A DNA stretch of 24,656 nucleotides from an uncultured Panacagrimonas sp. (GCA_946481265.1 CAMLNE010000013.1:1-24656); one strand, 5' to 3'. Shown: positions 1 to 8,016, numbered from the stretch's first letter. Notes: a model not told the origin generated them from the sequence alone. Program-made: numbers and translations.

Positions 1-951
1 GCGGACGGCGATTTCGCCAGGCACTTCGCGCAGGTGGAGGACAATTTCCTGCGCATCGCGGCCGCCATCAGCCGCCATCAGCCGGTGCACATCAACTACG
101 GACGACAGGCCGCTTCCCTGCTCACCCGGCTCGAGGCGGCCGGTGCGCGCCGCGACCGCGTGCGCATCTGGAACGTGGAATCCGATGACGTCTGGGCGCG
201 CGATCACGGGCCGATCACGGTGCGTCGCGGCGACGGACTGGTGCACCTGGACTTCGGCTTCAACGGCTGGGGCGGCAAGTTCGAATCCGCACGTGACGAT
301 GCGCTGACCCGCCGGCTCGCCGAGCTGGGCGCCTGGACGGCACCGGTGGAGACCCAGGACTTCATCCTCGAAGGCGGCGCCATCGAGGTGGACGGCCAGG
401 GCAGCCTGCTGACCACCGAGCGCTGCCTGCTCGCGCCGACGCGCAATCCGCAGCTGGACAAGCCTGGCATCGAGGCCTTCCTGAAGCCGCGGCTGGGCGT
501 GGCCCGGGTGCTGTGGCTGCGCCACGGCGACCTGATCGGCGACGACACCGACGGCCACATCGACACCATCGCGCGCTTCTGCGGTGCGCACACGATCGCC
601 TACCAGGCCTGCGCCGACCGTGCGGATCCGCACTACGAGGACCTCGCGGCGATGCAGGAGGAGCTGCGTGCACTGCGCACGCGCGAAGGCAGGCCGTACC
701 GCCTGGTGCCCCTGCCCCTGCCCTCGGCCATGCACGACGAGCATGGCCAGCGCCTGCCGGCGGGCTACGCCAATTTCCTGATCGTCAACGGCGCGGTGCT
801 CGTGCCGGTGTACGGCGCGCCGCAGGACGAGGCCGCGCTCGCCGCGCTGCGCCCCTGCTTCCCGGATCGCGAGGTCATCGGCATCGACTGCCGCTGGCTG
901 ATCCGGCAGTACGGCAGCCTGCACTGCGTGACGATGCAGATTCCCGCCTAG
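1..951 (+). CDS. aguA: Agmatine deiminase, 5'-truncated by the window edge
   Basis: The reading frame is open from base 1 and ends at TAG 949-951, giving 316 residues without the true N-terminus. Agmatine deiminase hydrolyses agmatine to N-carbamoylputrescine and ammonia in the cytoplasm, on the route from arginine to putrescine. Visible family motifs are the VWARDHGP segment, the EGGAIEVDG segment, DDTDGHID with the catalytic Asp/His region, and the C-terminal GSLHC with the catalytic Cys (codon at 925). These belong to the guanidino-group-modifying (PAD_porph) fold. Compared with the copy that begins at 24564, about 21 N-terminal residues are missing, so the full protein would be about 337 residues, normal for the family. 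No aguB (N-carbamoylputrescine amidase) is visible. The gene converges on radA. The product call is secure; only the start is unknown. Confidence 0.93.
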   Translation, partial: ADGDFARHFAQVEDNFLRIAAAISRHQPVHINYGRQAASLLTRLEAAGARRDRVRIWNVESDDVWARDHGPITVRRGDGLVHLDFGFNGWGGKFESARDDALTRRLAELGAWTAPVETQDFILEGGAIEVDGQGSLLTTERCLLAPTRNPQLDKPGIEAFLKPRLGVARVLWLRHGDLIGDDTDGHIDTIARFCGAHTIAYQACADRADPHYEDLAAMQEELRALRTREGRPYRLVPLPLPSAMHDEHGQRLPAGYANFLIVNGAVLVPVYGAPQDEAALAALRPCFPDREVIGIDCRWLIRQYGSLHCVTMQIPA

Positions 952-1012
952 GAAACGCCGTACGCGCCGATGCGCCTGGCGTCCCGCGCGATCGCCGGGT
1001 GATCGGCCCGAC

Positions 1013-2368
1013 CTAGGTCGCGATATCCAGCGCCTGCTCGAGGCGGCTGACCGCGGTCACCTCGATGTCGAGCTTCACGCTCTTGCGCGGCTTGTTCGCC
1101 TCCGGCACCAGCGCGCGCTTGAAGCCCTGCTTGGCCGCCTCGACCAGGCGTTCCTCGCCGGACTGCACCGGCCGGATCTCGCCGGCCAGGCCCACTTCCC
1201 CGAACACGACCAGGTCGGTCGGCACGGGCCGGCCGCGGAAGCTCGACAGCGCCGCCAGCAGCAGCGGCAGGTCGGCGGCCGGTTCGCTGATGCGCATGCC
1301 GCCAACCACGTTGACGAACACGTCCTGGTCGCCGAGCGCGATGCCGCCGTGTCGGTGCAGCACGGCGAGCAGCATGTTCAGGCGGTTGCCTTCCAGGCCC
1401 AGCGCCACGCGCCGCGGATTGCCGATCATGGAGCGGTCGACCAGGGCCTGGACCTCGACCAGCATCGGCCGCGAGCCCTGACGCGTCACGGTGATCACGC
1501 TGCCCGGCACCGGGTCGGCATGGCGCGACAGGAACAGCGCGGAGGGATTGCTCACCTCCTTGAGACCGGCGTCGGTCATGGCGAACACGCCGAGCTCGTT
1601 GACCGCGCCGAAGCGGTTCTTCACCGCGCGGATCAGCCGGAAGCGTGAACCGGGATCGTGCTCGAAGTAGAGCACCGTGTCGACCATGTGCTCGAGCACG
1701 CGCGGGCCGGCGATGGCGCCCTCCTTGGTCACGTGGCCGACCAGGATCACGGTCGTCCCCGAGTGCTTGGCCTGCCGCACCAGTTGCGCGGCGCATTCAC
1801 GCAGCTGCGACACCGAGCCCGGCGCCGAATCGAGCGCCTCGGTGTACAGCGTCTGGATCGAGTCGATCACGACCAGCCCGGGCCGGGTGGCCGCGATCGT
1901 GGCCAGGATCGACTCGATGGAGGTCTCGGCCAGCGCCGGCAGATCCACCCGCGGCAGGCCCAGCCGCTGCGCGCGCATCGCGACCTGGGACAGCGATTCC
2001 TCGCCGGTGACGTAGAGCGTGTCGACGCGTCCTTCGACCGCGGCCAGCAGTTGCAGCAGCAGGGTGGACTTGCCGATGCCGGGATCGCCGCCGATCAGGA
2101 TCACCGCGCCGCGGACCAGGCCGCCGCCGAGCACGCGGTCCATCTCCGGCATGCCCGATGCCACCCGCGGCGCCGACTCCGCGTCGACCTCGTGCAGGCG
2201 TCGCACCGTCCCGGCACTGACCGCCGCCGGACGGCCGCCGCCGCGCGCCGGCGCCAGCGTGGACTCCACCAGCGTGTTCCAGGCGCCGCAGTCGGCGCAC
2301 TGGCCGGCCCACTTGGAGGCCGTGGAGCCGCAGTTCTGGCACACGTAGGCGGTCTTCGGCTTGGCCAT
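1013..2368 (-). CDS. radA: DNA repair protein RadA
   Basis: This 451-residue protein is the RecA-like ATPase that promotes branch migration during recombinational repair. An N-terminal C4 zinc finger is visible (C10, C13, C24, C27), then a Walker A motif GGDPGIGKST at about residues 93-102, the RadA-specific KNRFG motif, and a C-terminal Lon-protease-like domain. Length matches the family (about 450-460). The ATG at 2366-2368 starts the conserved MAKPKTAYVCQNCG sequence. The frame stays open upstream to 2944, but that extension is low-complexity Arg/Pro/Ala sequence antisense to the kinase gene and is rejected. It is the only - strand gene, divergent from the kinase with about 90 bp between starts, and convergent with agmatine deiminase. 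Confidence 0.96.
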   Translation of the reverse strand: MAKPKTAYVCQNCGSTASKWAGQCADCGAWNTLVESTLAPARGGGRPAAVSAGTVRRLHEVDAESAPRVASGMPEMDRVLGGGLVRGAVILIGGDPGIGKSTLLLQLLAAVEGRVDTLYVTGEESLSQVAMRAQRLGLPRVDLPALAETSIESILATIAATRPGLVVIDSIQTLYTEALDSAPGSVSQLRECAAQLVRQAKHSGTTVILVGHVTKEGAIAGPRVLEHMVDTVLYFEHDPGSRFRLIRAVKNRFGAVNELGVFAMTDAGLKEVSNPSALFLSRHADPVPGSVITVTRQGSRPMLVEVQALVDRSMIGNPRRVALGLEGNRLNMLLAVLHRHGGIALGDQDVFVNVVGGMRISEPAADLPLLLAALSSFRGRPVPTDLVVFGEVGLAGEIRPVQSGEERLVEAAKQGFKRALVPEANKPRKSVKLDIEVTAVSRLEQALDIAT

Positions 2369-2408
2369 GCAGCTCCTGGACTCTGTTTCGTAAGGGCCTG
2401 AAAACCAC

Positions 2409-2418
2409 GCTAGTATCG
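2409..2418 (+). promoter_or_regulatory. Candidate -10 region upstream of the kinase gene
   Basis: GCTAGTATCG contains the -10-like hexamer TAGTAT at 2411-2416, about 45 bases before the GTG start. No convincing -35 hexamer is seen at 16-18 bases upstream. A nearly identical string, GCTAGTGTCG, lies at 6084-6093 before the FHA gene. The call rests on similarity alone. Confidence 0.25.
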
Positions 2419-2445
2419 CTGCATAACGAGAGTGGGGGTCGCGTC

Positions 2446-2453
2446 GGGGGAGG
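2446..2453 (+). promoter_or_regulatory. Shine-Dalgarno that fixes the GTG start of the kinase
   Basis: GGGGGAGG lies 7 bases before the GTG at 2461. No other start in this frame nearby has such a site, so it decides in favour of GTG. Confidence 0.6.
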
Positions 2454-2460
2454 CGGACAG

Positions 2461-5196
2461 GTGGAGCAGGGATTCTGGTCGAAGGACTGGTTCGCGGCGC
2501 TCGCTTTCTCCGCAGCCTTCGTGCTGCTGGCCTACGCGGTGCTGCCGGACCGCTTCCAGGCCCTCGAGCGCCATGCCTACGACCTGGGCCTTCGCGCGAA
2601 TACGCGCGTGCCTTCGGACCGTATCGCGGTGATCGCAATCGACGACGACAGCATCGGCCGGATCGGCGGCCCTCCCTGGCCGCAGCGGGTGCATGCCCAG
2701 ATGCTGGATCGCCTGCGCGAGGCGGGCGCCAGCGCGGTCGCCAGCCTGACCCCCCTTCCCGGATCGCAGGATGCACCGGCCCTGGACGCGCTCGACGAGC
2801 TGTCGGCCTTCCTGCAGCAGTCGCCGCTGACGCGGACGGTGCCCGGCGAGATCGAGGCCCTGGGCCGCAGCATCGCCGAGGTCGAGGCCTTGCGTGCACG
2901 CCTGGACCAGGCCTTCGCGGCGATGAAGCCGGCCGACCCCGCACTGCCGGCGCCGCCCGACCTGGCGGCGCTGCATGACCTGGAGAGGACCTGGGCCGGC
3001 GCCACGCTGTCGACGCAGTACGTCGACGATCTGGCCGCGCTGCGCGGCAGGCTCGACACGGTGCGCGGCCGCCTGTCCGCCGACGACGTGCTGGGCGCGG
3101 CGATGCGCCGCCAGGGCGCCACCCTGCTGCCGATCACGTTCACCTCGGGGCGGCCGCCGGGAACTCCGAATGCGCCGCTGCCGGACTACGTCAGCCGCTT
3201 CGCGCTGGAAAACCTGCAGGGCCGCCTGCGCACCGGCGCGCAGCCGACGCCGATGACCTCGGTCGACCTGATGCCGCTTCCCGAGCACGGCGAGGCAGGC
3301 GCGGGCATCGGCCACCTGCTGTACCTGCCCGATTCCGATGGCGTGCTGCGCGTGGAGCCGCTCGCCGTGCTGTACGACCAGCGGATCTATCCCTCGCTGA
3401 GCCTGCTGGTGGCGGCCGCGGCGCTCGGCCTCGAGCCGCAGGAGATCCAGGTGCGGCTGGGTCGGGGTCTGCAGCTCGGTGGCATCCGGCTCAAGACCTC
3501 GCCCGACCTGCAGATGCGTACCCATTTCTACGCCGACGCCAACGGCCGCCCGCCTTTCCCGGTGTACTCGTTCGTCGACGTGCGCGAGGGCCGGGTCCGG
3601 AACGACGCGCTGAAGGACAAGATCGTGCTGATCGGAGCCGCTGGCGTCGGCACTGGCACTGGCATCGGCGGCACCCTGGCCACGCCGGTGGCGGCCGGCC
3701 TGCCACCGGTGGTGGTGCTGGCGCACTCGGTGTCCAGCATCCTGCAGGGCCACTATTTCGTCGAACCGGCCTGGGGCCGCGTCGTGGGCACCCTGGCCCT
3801 GCTGCTGGTCATCGCCTACCTCGCCTTCCTGCTGGCGGCGCTCGCGCCCGCGATCGGTGTCGTGGTCAGCGCGGGCCTGGTGGCGGCGCTGCTGCTCACC
3901 GAGTTCTACCTGCTGTCGGCCAGCGCGCTGTGGGTGCAGCTCACGGCGCCAGCCCTGCTGGTGGTGCTCGGCCACCTGTTCATGGCGACCCGGAAGCTGC
4001 GCCTAGGCGGGGTGCTGAAGCGACTGCGCCAGACCACGGACGCGGCGCCCGGCAAGGCGCGGGGCCCGACCCTCCGGAGCCAGGGTCGGCTCGACATGGC
4101 GGTCCAGAACTTCGGGCGCATCTCGCCGGCGGACGACCGGCTGCTCGACCTGCTCTACGAGCTCGCGCTGGATTTCGAGCGCCGGCGCCAGTTCGCCCAG
4201 GCCGAGCGCGTGTACACGTTCATCGACTCGAAGAGCCCCGGCTTCCGTGATGTGCAGACCCGGCAGGCCCGCGTCCGCTCGCTGTCCGCGTCCGCCATTG
4301 CGGCCAGCGGCACCGGCATCCAGGGCGTGGACGGCAGGCCGGCCTCGCCCGGCCCGGGCGAGATGGAGATGCCCATGCTCGGGCGCTACCGGATCGAGAA
4401 GGAACTGGGCAAGGGCGCGATGGGCGTGGTCTACCTGGGGCGGGATCCCAAGATCGGCCGCAGCGTGGCGATCAAGACCATGGCGCTGTCCGGGGACTTC
4501 TCCTCCGACGACATCGGCTCGGTCAAGGAGCGCTTCTTCCGCGAAGCCGAGGCGGCGGGAAATCTCTCCCATCCGCACATCGTGCAGATTTTCGACGCTG
4601 GCGAGGAACACGACCTGGCCTACATCGCGATGGAGTTCATCCAGGGCCACGACCTGGTGCGCTACACCCGGCCCGATGCCCTGCTGCCGGTCGGCGACGT
4701 GCTCCGGTACATCGCCGATGCGGCCGATGCGCTGGATTACGCGCAGTCGCGCAAGGTCGTGCATCGCGATATCAAGCCCGCCAACCTGATGCTGGTCGCC
4801 GACACCCGGACCATCAAGGTCACCGACTTCGGCGTGGCGCGCCTGATCGACGCCAGCAAGTCCTGGACCGGCATGGTGCTGGGCACGCCCAGCTACATGA
4901 GCCCCGAGCAACTCTCCGGCAAGAAGGTGGACGGACGCTCCGACCTGTTCTCGCTGGGCGTGACCGCCTACCAGCTGCTCACCGCCTCGCTGCCCTTCCA
5001 GGCCGAATCGATGACCACGCTCATGTTCAAGATCGCCAACGAGCCGCAGGTGCCGGTCACCATGGTGCGCCCCGGACTGCCGCCGGCGCTCGATGGCATC
5101 ATCGACAAGGCGCTGCAGAAACACTACGACGCGCGTTACGCGCGCGGCGGCGATTTCGCGCGCGACCTGCGCGCCGTACTGGCCGCGCTGGCCTGA
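2461..5196 (+). CDS. CHASE2-domain membrane Ser/Thr protein kinase
   Basis: This 911-residue protein starts at GTG, supported by a strong Shine-Dalgarno. In order it shows an N-terminal membrane helix (about residues 10-30), a large CHASE2-type sensory region expected outside the cytoplasmic membrane (to about 435), and about three membrane helices between 441 and 516. A TPR-like linker follows (GRLDMAVQNFGRI ... QFAQAERVYTFI), then a Hanks-type kinase domain from about 641. Kinase motifs are complete: GKGAMGVVYLG loop, VAIK with K672, HRDIKPANLM with D770, DFG with D789, and GTPSYMSPEQ. It should therefore be an active kinase responding to an unknown extracytoplasmic signal. Fifteen bases separate it from a PP2C phosphatase, its likely antagonist, with an FHA protein beyond. 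No type VI secretion genes are present. Confidence 0.92.
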   Translation: MEQGFWSKDWFAALAFSAAFVLLAYAVLPDRFQALERHAYDLGLRANTRVPSDRIAVIAIDDDSIGRIGGPPWPQRVHAQMLDRLREAGASAVASLTPLPGSQDAPALDALDELSAFLQQSPLTRTVPGEIEALGRSIAEVEALRARLDQAFAAMKPADPALPAPPDLAALHDLERTWAGATLSTQYVDDLAALRGRLDTVRGRLSADDVLGAAMRRQGATLLPITFTSGRPPGTPNAPLPDYVSRFALENLQGRLRTGAQPTPMTSVDLMPLPEHGEAGAGIGHLLYLPDSDGVLRVEPLAVLYDQRIYPSLSLLVAAAALGLEPQEIQVRLGRGLQLGGIRLKTSPDLQMRTHFYADANGRPPFPVYSFVDVREGRVRNDALKDKIVLIGAAGVGTGTGIGGTLATPVAAGLPPVVVLAHSVSSILQGHYFVEPAWGRVVGTLALLLVIAYLAFLLAALAPAIGVVVSAGLVAALLLTEFYLLSASALWVQLTAPALLVVLGHLFMATRKLRLGGVLKRLRQTTDAAPGKARGPTLRSQGRLDMAVQNFGRISPADDRLLDLLYELALDFERRRQFAQAERVYTFIDSKSPGFRDVQTRQARVRSLSASAIAASGTGIQGVDGRPASPGPGEMEMPMLGRYRIEKELGKGAMGVVYLGRDPKIGRSVAIKTMALSGDFSSDDIGSVKERFFREAEAAGNLSHPHIVQIFDAGEEHDLAYIAMEFIQGHDLVRYTRPDALLPVGDVLRYIADAADALDYAQSRKVVHRDIKPANLMLVADTRTIKVTDFGVARLIDASKSWTGMVLGTPSYMSPEQLSGKKVDGRSDLFSLGVTAYQLLTASLPFQAESMTTLMFKIANEPQVPVTMVRPGLPPALDGIIDKALQKHYDARYARGGDFARDLRAVLAALA

Positions 5197-5211
5197 ACCC
5201 CGGACGCGCGC

Positions 5212-6030
5212 ATGACGATCAGCGACAAGGTCAAGACGGTACTGCTCACCGACATGGGTCGGGTGCGCAGCAACAACGAGGACGCCGTGGCCGAGGACCT
5301 CGAGCTGGGCCTGCTCGTGCTGGCCGACGGCATGGGCGGCTACAACGCCGGCGAGGTCGCCAGCGGGATCGCGACCCGGACCATCCCGGAAGTCGTGCGC
5401 CGTGAATGGAAGAGCCTGCCCCGGCAGGGCCAGCCGGAGGCCGGCCTCGGGGCCGAAGCGCGGCTGCTGCGCCAGGCGGTGGAAGAGGCGCACCGGACGA
5501 TCCACCAGACTGCGCAGACGCAGCCCAAGTGCGCCGGCATGGGCACCACGGTGGTCGTGGTGCTGCTGCACGACGACCGCGCGAGCATCGCCCACGTCGG
5601 CGACTCCCGGCTGTATCGGTACCGCTTCAGCAAGCTCACCCAGCTCACCCGCGACCACTCCCTGCAGGAGGAGATGATCGCCAAGGGTCACTACACGCGC
5701 GAGGAAGCCGCGGTGATGGTGCGCAAGAACATCGTCACCCGCGCCCTGGGCGTGGAGACCCTGGTCGACGTCGAACTCAACGAGGCGCCGGTCGAGATCG
5801 GCGACACGCTGCTGCTGTGCTCGGACGGGCTGACCGACATGGTGTCCGACGAGCAGATCGGCATCAGCCTGCGCCGCAACGGCGATGACCTGGAGGGGGC
5901 GGCGAAGGACCTGGTGGAGCAGGCGCTGCAGGGCGGCGGGAAGGACAACGTCTCCCTGATCCTGGCGCGGATCGACCACTCGTTCGCCCGCGGCCGGCCC
6001 TGGTACCGCCGCATCCTGGAATGGTTCTGA
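5212..6030 (+). CDS. PP2C-family Ser/Thr protein phosphatase
   Basis: This 272-residue protein is a PPM/PP2C phosphatase, the Stp1/PppA type that reverses Ser/Thr phosphorylation using two divalent metal ions. Family motifs are in order: RSNNEDA (residues 19-25), ADGMGG with metal-binding D39, GMGTTVV, HVGDSRLYRYR, TRDHSL, VTRALG, CSDGLTDMV (D205), and GGKDNVS (D245, N246). Length and motif set indicate a complete soluble enzyme with no signal peptide or membrane segment. It starts 15 bases after the kinase stop, so the two are probably co-transcribed. The kinase and its phosphorylated targets are the natural substrates, but that is inferred from position. The upstream ribosome site is weak, compatible with translational coupling. 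Confidence 0.95.
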   Translation: MTISDKVKTVLLTDMGRVRSNNEDAVAEDLELGLLVLADGMGGYNAGEVASGIATRTIPEVVRREWKSLPRQGQPEAGLGAEARLLRQAVEEAHRTIHQTAQTQPKCAGMGTTVVVVLLHDDRASIAHVGDSRLYRYRFSKLTQLTRDHSLQEEMIAKGHYTREEAAVMVRKNIVTRALGVETLVDVELNEAPVEIGDTLLLCSDGLTDMVSDEQIGISLRRNGDDLEGAAKDLVEQALQGGGKDNVSLILARIDHSFARGRPWYRRILEWF

Positions 6031-6083
6031 TGGCAGCCGGTGCCTCGCCGGAAGACGGGCAGCGCGACGCGCAACAGGATTCG

Positions 6084-6093
6084 GCTAGTGTCG
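6084..6093 (+). promoter_or_regulatory. Candidate -10 region upstream of the FHA gene
   Basis: GCTAGTGTCG with hexamer TAGTGT (6086-6091) differs by one base from the string before the kinase gene (2409-2418). It sits in the 226-base gap between the phosphatase and FHA genes. No clear -35 is seen and the leader would be about 160 bases. Otherwise I see no gene or strong structure in 6031-6240. Confidence 0.2.
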
Positions 6094-6244
6094 TGTTCCG
6101 CAGCCAGCTGGATGAAGCCGATCCGGGACCTTCGTGCCGGACCGGCCACGATGATGCGGTCTGGCGGCGCCGAAACGGGGCGGGCAATGCGGCCGGATGC
6201 AGGAACCGCCGGCTGATTCGCGGCAATATCTGCGGGAAGGACAC

Positions 6245-6250
6245 AGGAGG
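6245..6250 (+). promoter_or_regulatory. Shine-Dalgarno deciding the FHA start
   Basis: AGGAGG lies 6 bases before the ATG at 6257. It favours this start over the in-frame ATG at 6197, which has no such site. Confidence 0.65.
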
Positions 6251-6256
6251 CGATTC

Positions 6257-6934
6257 ATGGGAAAGCTGGTGATCACGGACTGCAACGGTGTCACGACCTC
6301 CTTCGAACTCGACACCGAGCGCGTCACGATCGGGCGCCAGTTCGGCAACGACGTGGTGCTCTCGGACAAGGCGACCTCCGGCCGCCACGCCGCGATCGTC
6401 ACCATCCTCGACGATTCCTTCCTCGAGGACCTGGGCTCGACCAACGGCACCCAGGTCAACGGCCAGCCCGTCACCCGGCATCCGCTCGCGCACGGCGACG
6501 TCATCGCCATCGGCCGCACCACGCTGCGCTACTTCAGCGCCGAGGCCTCCGAGGCGGAGATGGACAAGACCATCATGCTGCGCCCCGCAGCCGTGCCGCC
6601 GCCGGGACGCGTCCCGCCGCCCCGCCCCGCGGCCGATGCCGGCCTGATCACGGCCGGCAAGCCGCTGCTGGCCAAGCTGCGCATCAGCAGCGGCAGCAGC
6701 CAGGGCCGGGAACTCCAGCTGAGCAAGCCGCTGACCACGCTGGGCAAGCCCGGCGTGCAGGTGGCGGCCATCACGCGCCGGGCCGACGGCTACTACGTCG
6801 TGCAGGTCGACTCCAGCGGCGGGCGCAAGCTGCGCATCAATGACGTCGAGGTCGAACCGCAACCGCGCCGGCTGGCGGATCACGATCGGCTTGAGTTGGC
6901 CGGCACCAGGATGGAATTCATCGTCGTCGCCTGA
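6257..6934 (+). CDS. FHA-domain protein, probably two FHA-like domains
   Basis: This 225-residue protein begins directly in a forkhead-associated domain, a phosphothreonine-binding module. Conserved FHA positions are clear: TIGRQFGNDVVLSD, the SGRHA Ser-x-x-His element, and LGSTNGTQVNG. The first domain ends near residue 95, followed by a Pro-rich linker (PPPGRVPPPRPA) and a second region from about residue 130 to the end. The second region has FHA-like rhythm (LTTLGKPGVQVAAITRR ... LRINDVEVEP) but lacks the Arg/Ser/His signature, so it may be a degenerate FHA fold without phosphopeptide binding. No membrane segment is seen. As the third gene after the kinase and phosphatase it is a likely reader or target of the kinase. 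The 226-base gap before it suggests its own promoter is possible. Confidence 0.88.
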   Translation: MGKLVITDCNGVTTSFELDTERVTIGRQFGNDVVLSDKATSGRHAAIVTILDDSFLEDLGSTNGTQVNGQPVTRHPLAHGDVIAIGRTTLRYFSAEASEAEMDKTIMLRPAAVPPPGRVPPPRPAADAGLITAGKPLLAKLRISSGSSQGRELQLSKPLTTLGKPGVQVAAITRRADGYYVVQVDSSGGRKLRINDVEVEPQPRRLADHDRLELAGTRMEFIVVA

Positions 6935-6978
6935 GCGCCTGCGCACTCGCGGTCGCGGCAGGCGACCGGCGCAGGCTC

Positions 6979-6984
6979 TAAAAT
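6979..6984 (+). promoter_or_regulatory. Candidate -10 of cysM
   Basis: TAAAAT stands out in a GC-rich gap and ends 9 bases before the ATG at 6994, implying a very short or absent leader. I see no good -35 hexamer at the expected distance. Confidence 0.35.
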
Positions 6985-6993
6985 CCGACGACC

Positions 6994-7884
6994 ATGAATA
7001 TTTCGACCCTCGCCGAGACGATCGGCAACACGCCCCTCGTGCGCCTGTCCCGGCTGCCGGGCATCGGCAGCAACACGCTGCTGGCCAAGCTCGAAGGCAA
7101 CAACCCGGCCGGCTCGGTGAAGGACCGCCCGGCCTACTCGATGATCCTGCGCGCCGAGGAGCGCGGCGAGATCAAGCCCGGCGACACGCTGATCGAAGCC
7201 ACCTCGGGCAACACCGGCATCGCGCTGGCGATGGCCGCGGCAATGCGCGGCTATCGCATGGTCCTGATCATGCCCGAGCACATGAGCGCGGAGCGCCGCG
7301 CCCAGATGAAGGCCTACGGCGCCCAGATCGTGCTGGTGACCAAGGAACAGGGCATGGAGTACGCACGCGACCTGGGGCTGAAGATGCAGAAGGACGGCCA
7401 GGGTCATCTCCTCGACCAGTTCGCCAACCCGGACAATCCGCGCGCGCACTACGAGGGGACCGGGCCCGAGATCTGGCGCGACACCGATGGCAAGGTCACC
7501 CACTTCGTCGCCACCATGGGCACGACCGGCACGATCATGGGCACGGGCCGCTTTCTCAAGGAGCAGAATCCCGCTATCGAGGTGATCGGCGTCCATCCGG
7601 CCGGCGAATCCTCGATCCCCGGCATCCGCAAGTGGCCCAAGGAGTACGAGCCGGGGATCTACGACGTCAGCCGGGTCGACCGCATCCTCGAGATCGAGGC
7701 CAGCGACGCCGAAGGCATGATGCACGCCGTGGCGCGCGCCGAAGGCCTGTTCTGCGGCCCCTCCTCCGGTGGCTCGATCTTCGCCGCGGTGGAAGTCTGC
7801 AAGCGCGTGCAGAACGCCACCGTCGTCTGCATCGTCTGCGATCGCGGCGACCGTTACGTGTCGACCGGCGTGTTCCCTGCATGA
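6994..7884 (+). CDS. cysM: Cysteine synthase B (O-acetylserine sulfhydrylase)
   Basis: This 296-residue PLP enzyme makes cysteine from O-acetylserine and sulfide or thiosulfate in the cytoplasm. The PLP lysine is K43 in NPAGSVKDRP, the acetylserine-binding loop is TSGNTG, the phosphate-cup glycines lie in GTTGTIMGTG, and the C-terminal CGPSSGGS segment holds the pyridine-ring Ser. The CysM type rather than CysK is suggested by the KDRPAYSMI sequence after the lysine and the short length; this remains a family-level judgement. Its neighbours are unrelated, and the small gap from the FHA gene holds a TAAAAT -10-like box, so it is probably transcribed alone or as a new unit. A long imperfect palindrome starts 15 bases after its stop. 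Confidence 0.94.
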   Translation: MNISTLAETIGNTPLVRLSRLPGIGSNTLLAKLEGNNPAGSVKDRPAYSMILRAEERGEIKPGDTLIEATSGNTGIALAMAAAMRGYRMVLIMPEHMSAERRAQMKAYGAQIVLVTKEQGMEYARDLGLKMQKDGQGHLLDQFANPDNPRAHYEGTGPEIWRDTDGKVTHFVATMGTTGTIMGTGRFLKEQNPAIEVIGVHPAGESSIPGIRKWPKEYEPGIYDVSRVDRILEIEASDAEGMMHAVARAEGLFCGPSSGGSIFAAVEVCKRVQNATVVCIVCDRGDRYVSTGVFPA

Positions 7885-7899
7885 ACTCATGAATCCACG

Positions 7900-8003
7900 A
7901 ACGGCCAGCGCAAAGGACGCAAAGGGAAAAGAAAGGCGCAAAGGACCCCTGTTTTTCTTCGCACCTTTCCTGGCCTTTCTCCGCGCCCTTTGCGTTAGCC
8001 GTT
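7900..8003. repeat. A/G-rich long imperfect intergenic palindrome
   Basis: The outer arms AACGGCCAGCGCAAAGG (7900-7916) and CCTTTGCGTTAGCCGTT (7987-8003) pair at 15 of 17 positions. The left half is purine-rich with repeated GCAAAGG words and the right half pyrimidine-rich, so pairing continues imperfectly inward. AT content is far above that of the flanking genes. It fills the gap between cysM and the exonuclease gene and could terminate cysM transcription. I recognise the CGCAAAGGACGCAAAGG style from dispersed intergenic repeats in other proteobacteria, but cannot confirm other copies here. Confidence 0.65.
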
Positions 8004-8016
8004 TTTCGTGACGCGC

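Noticed and set aside
2369..2944. N-terminal extension of RadA by 192 residues
   Set aside because: The extra sequence is low-complexity Arg/Pro/Ala, antisense to the kinase, and the conserved RadA start MAKPKTAYVCQNCG lies at 2368.
4003..5979. 658-codon open frame on the - strand
   Set aside because: It is antisense to the kinase and phosphatase genes, rich in His, Gln, Arg and Ala, with no recognisable domain: a shadow frame of GC-rich coding DNA.
6197..6256. Earlier ATG for the FHA gene
   Set aside because: The ATG at 6257 has AGGAGG at the right distance and starts directly at the domain; the earlier one has no ribosome site.
2461..6934. Type VI secretion control locus
   Set aside because: The kinase, phosphatase and FHA genes fit, but no structural type VI genes are present in the window.
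7769..8011. Short + strand open frame including KDAKGKERRKG
   Set aside because: It begins inside cysM in another frame and continues through the intergenic palindrome; the peptide is a translation of the repeat.
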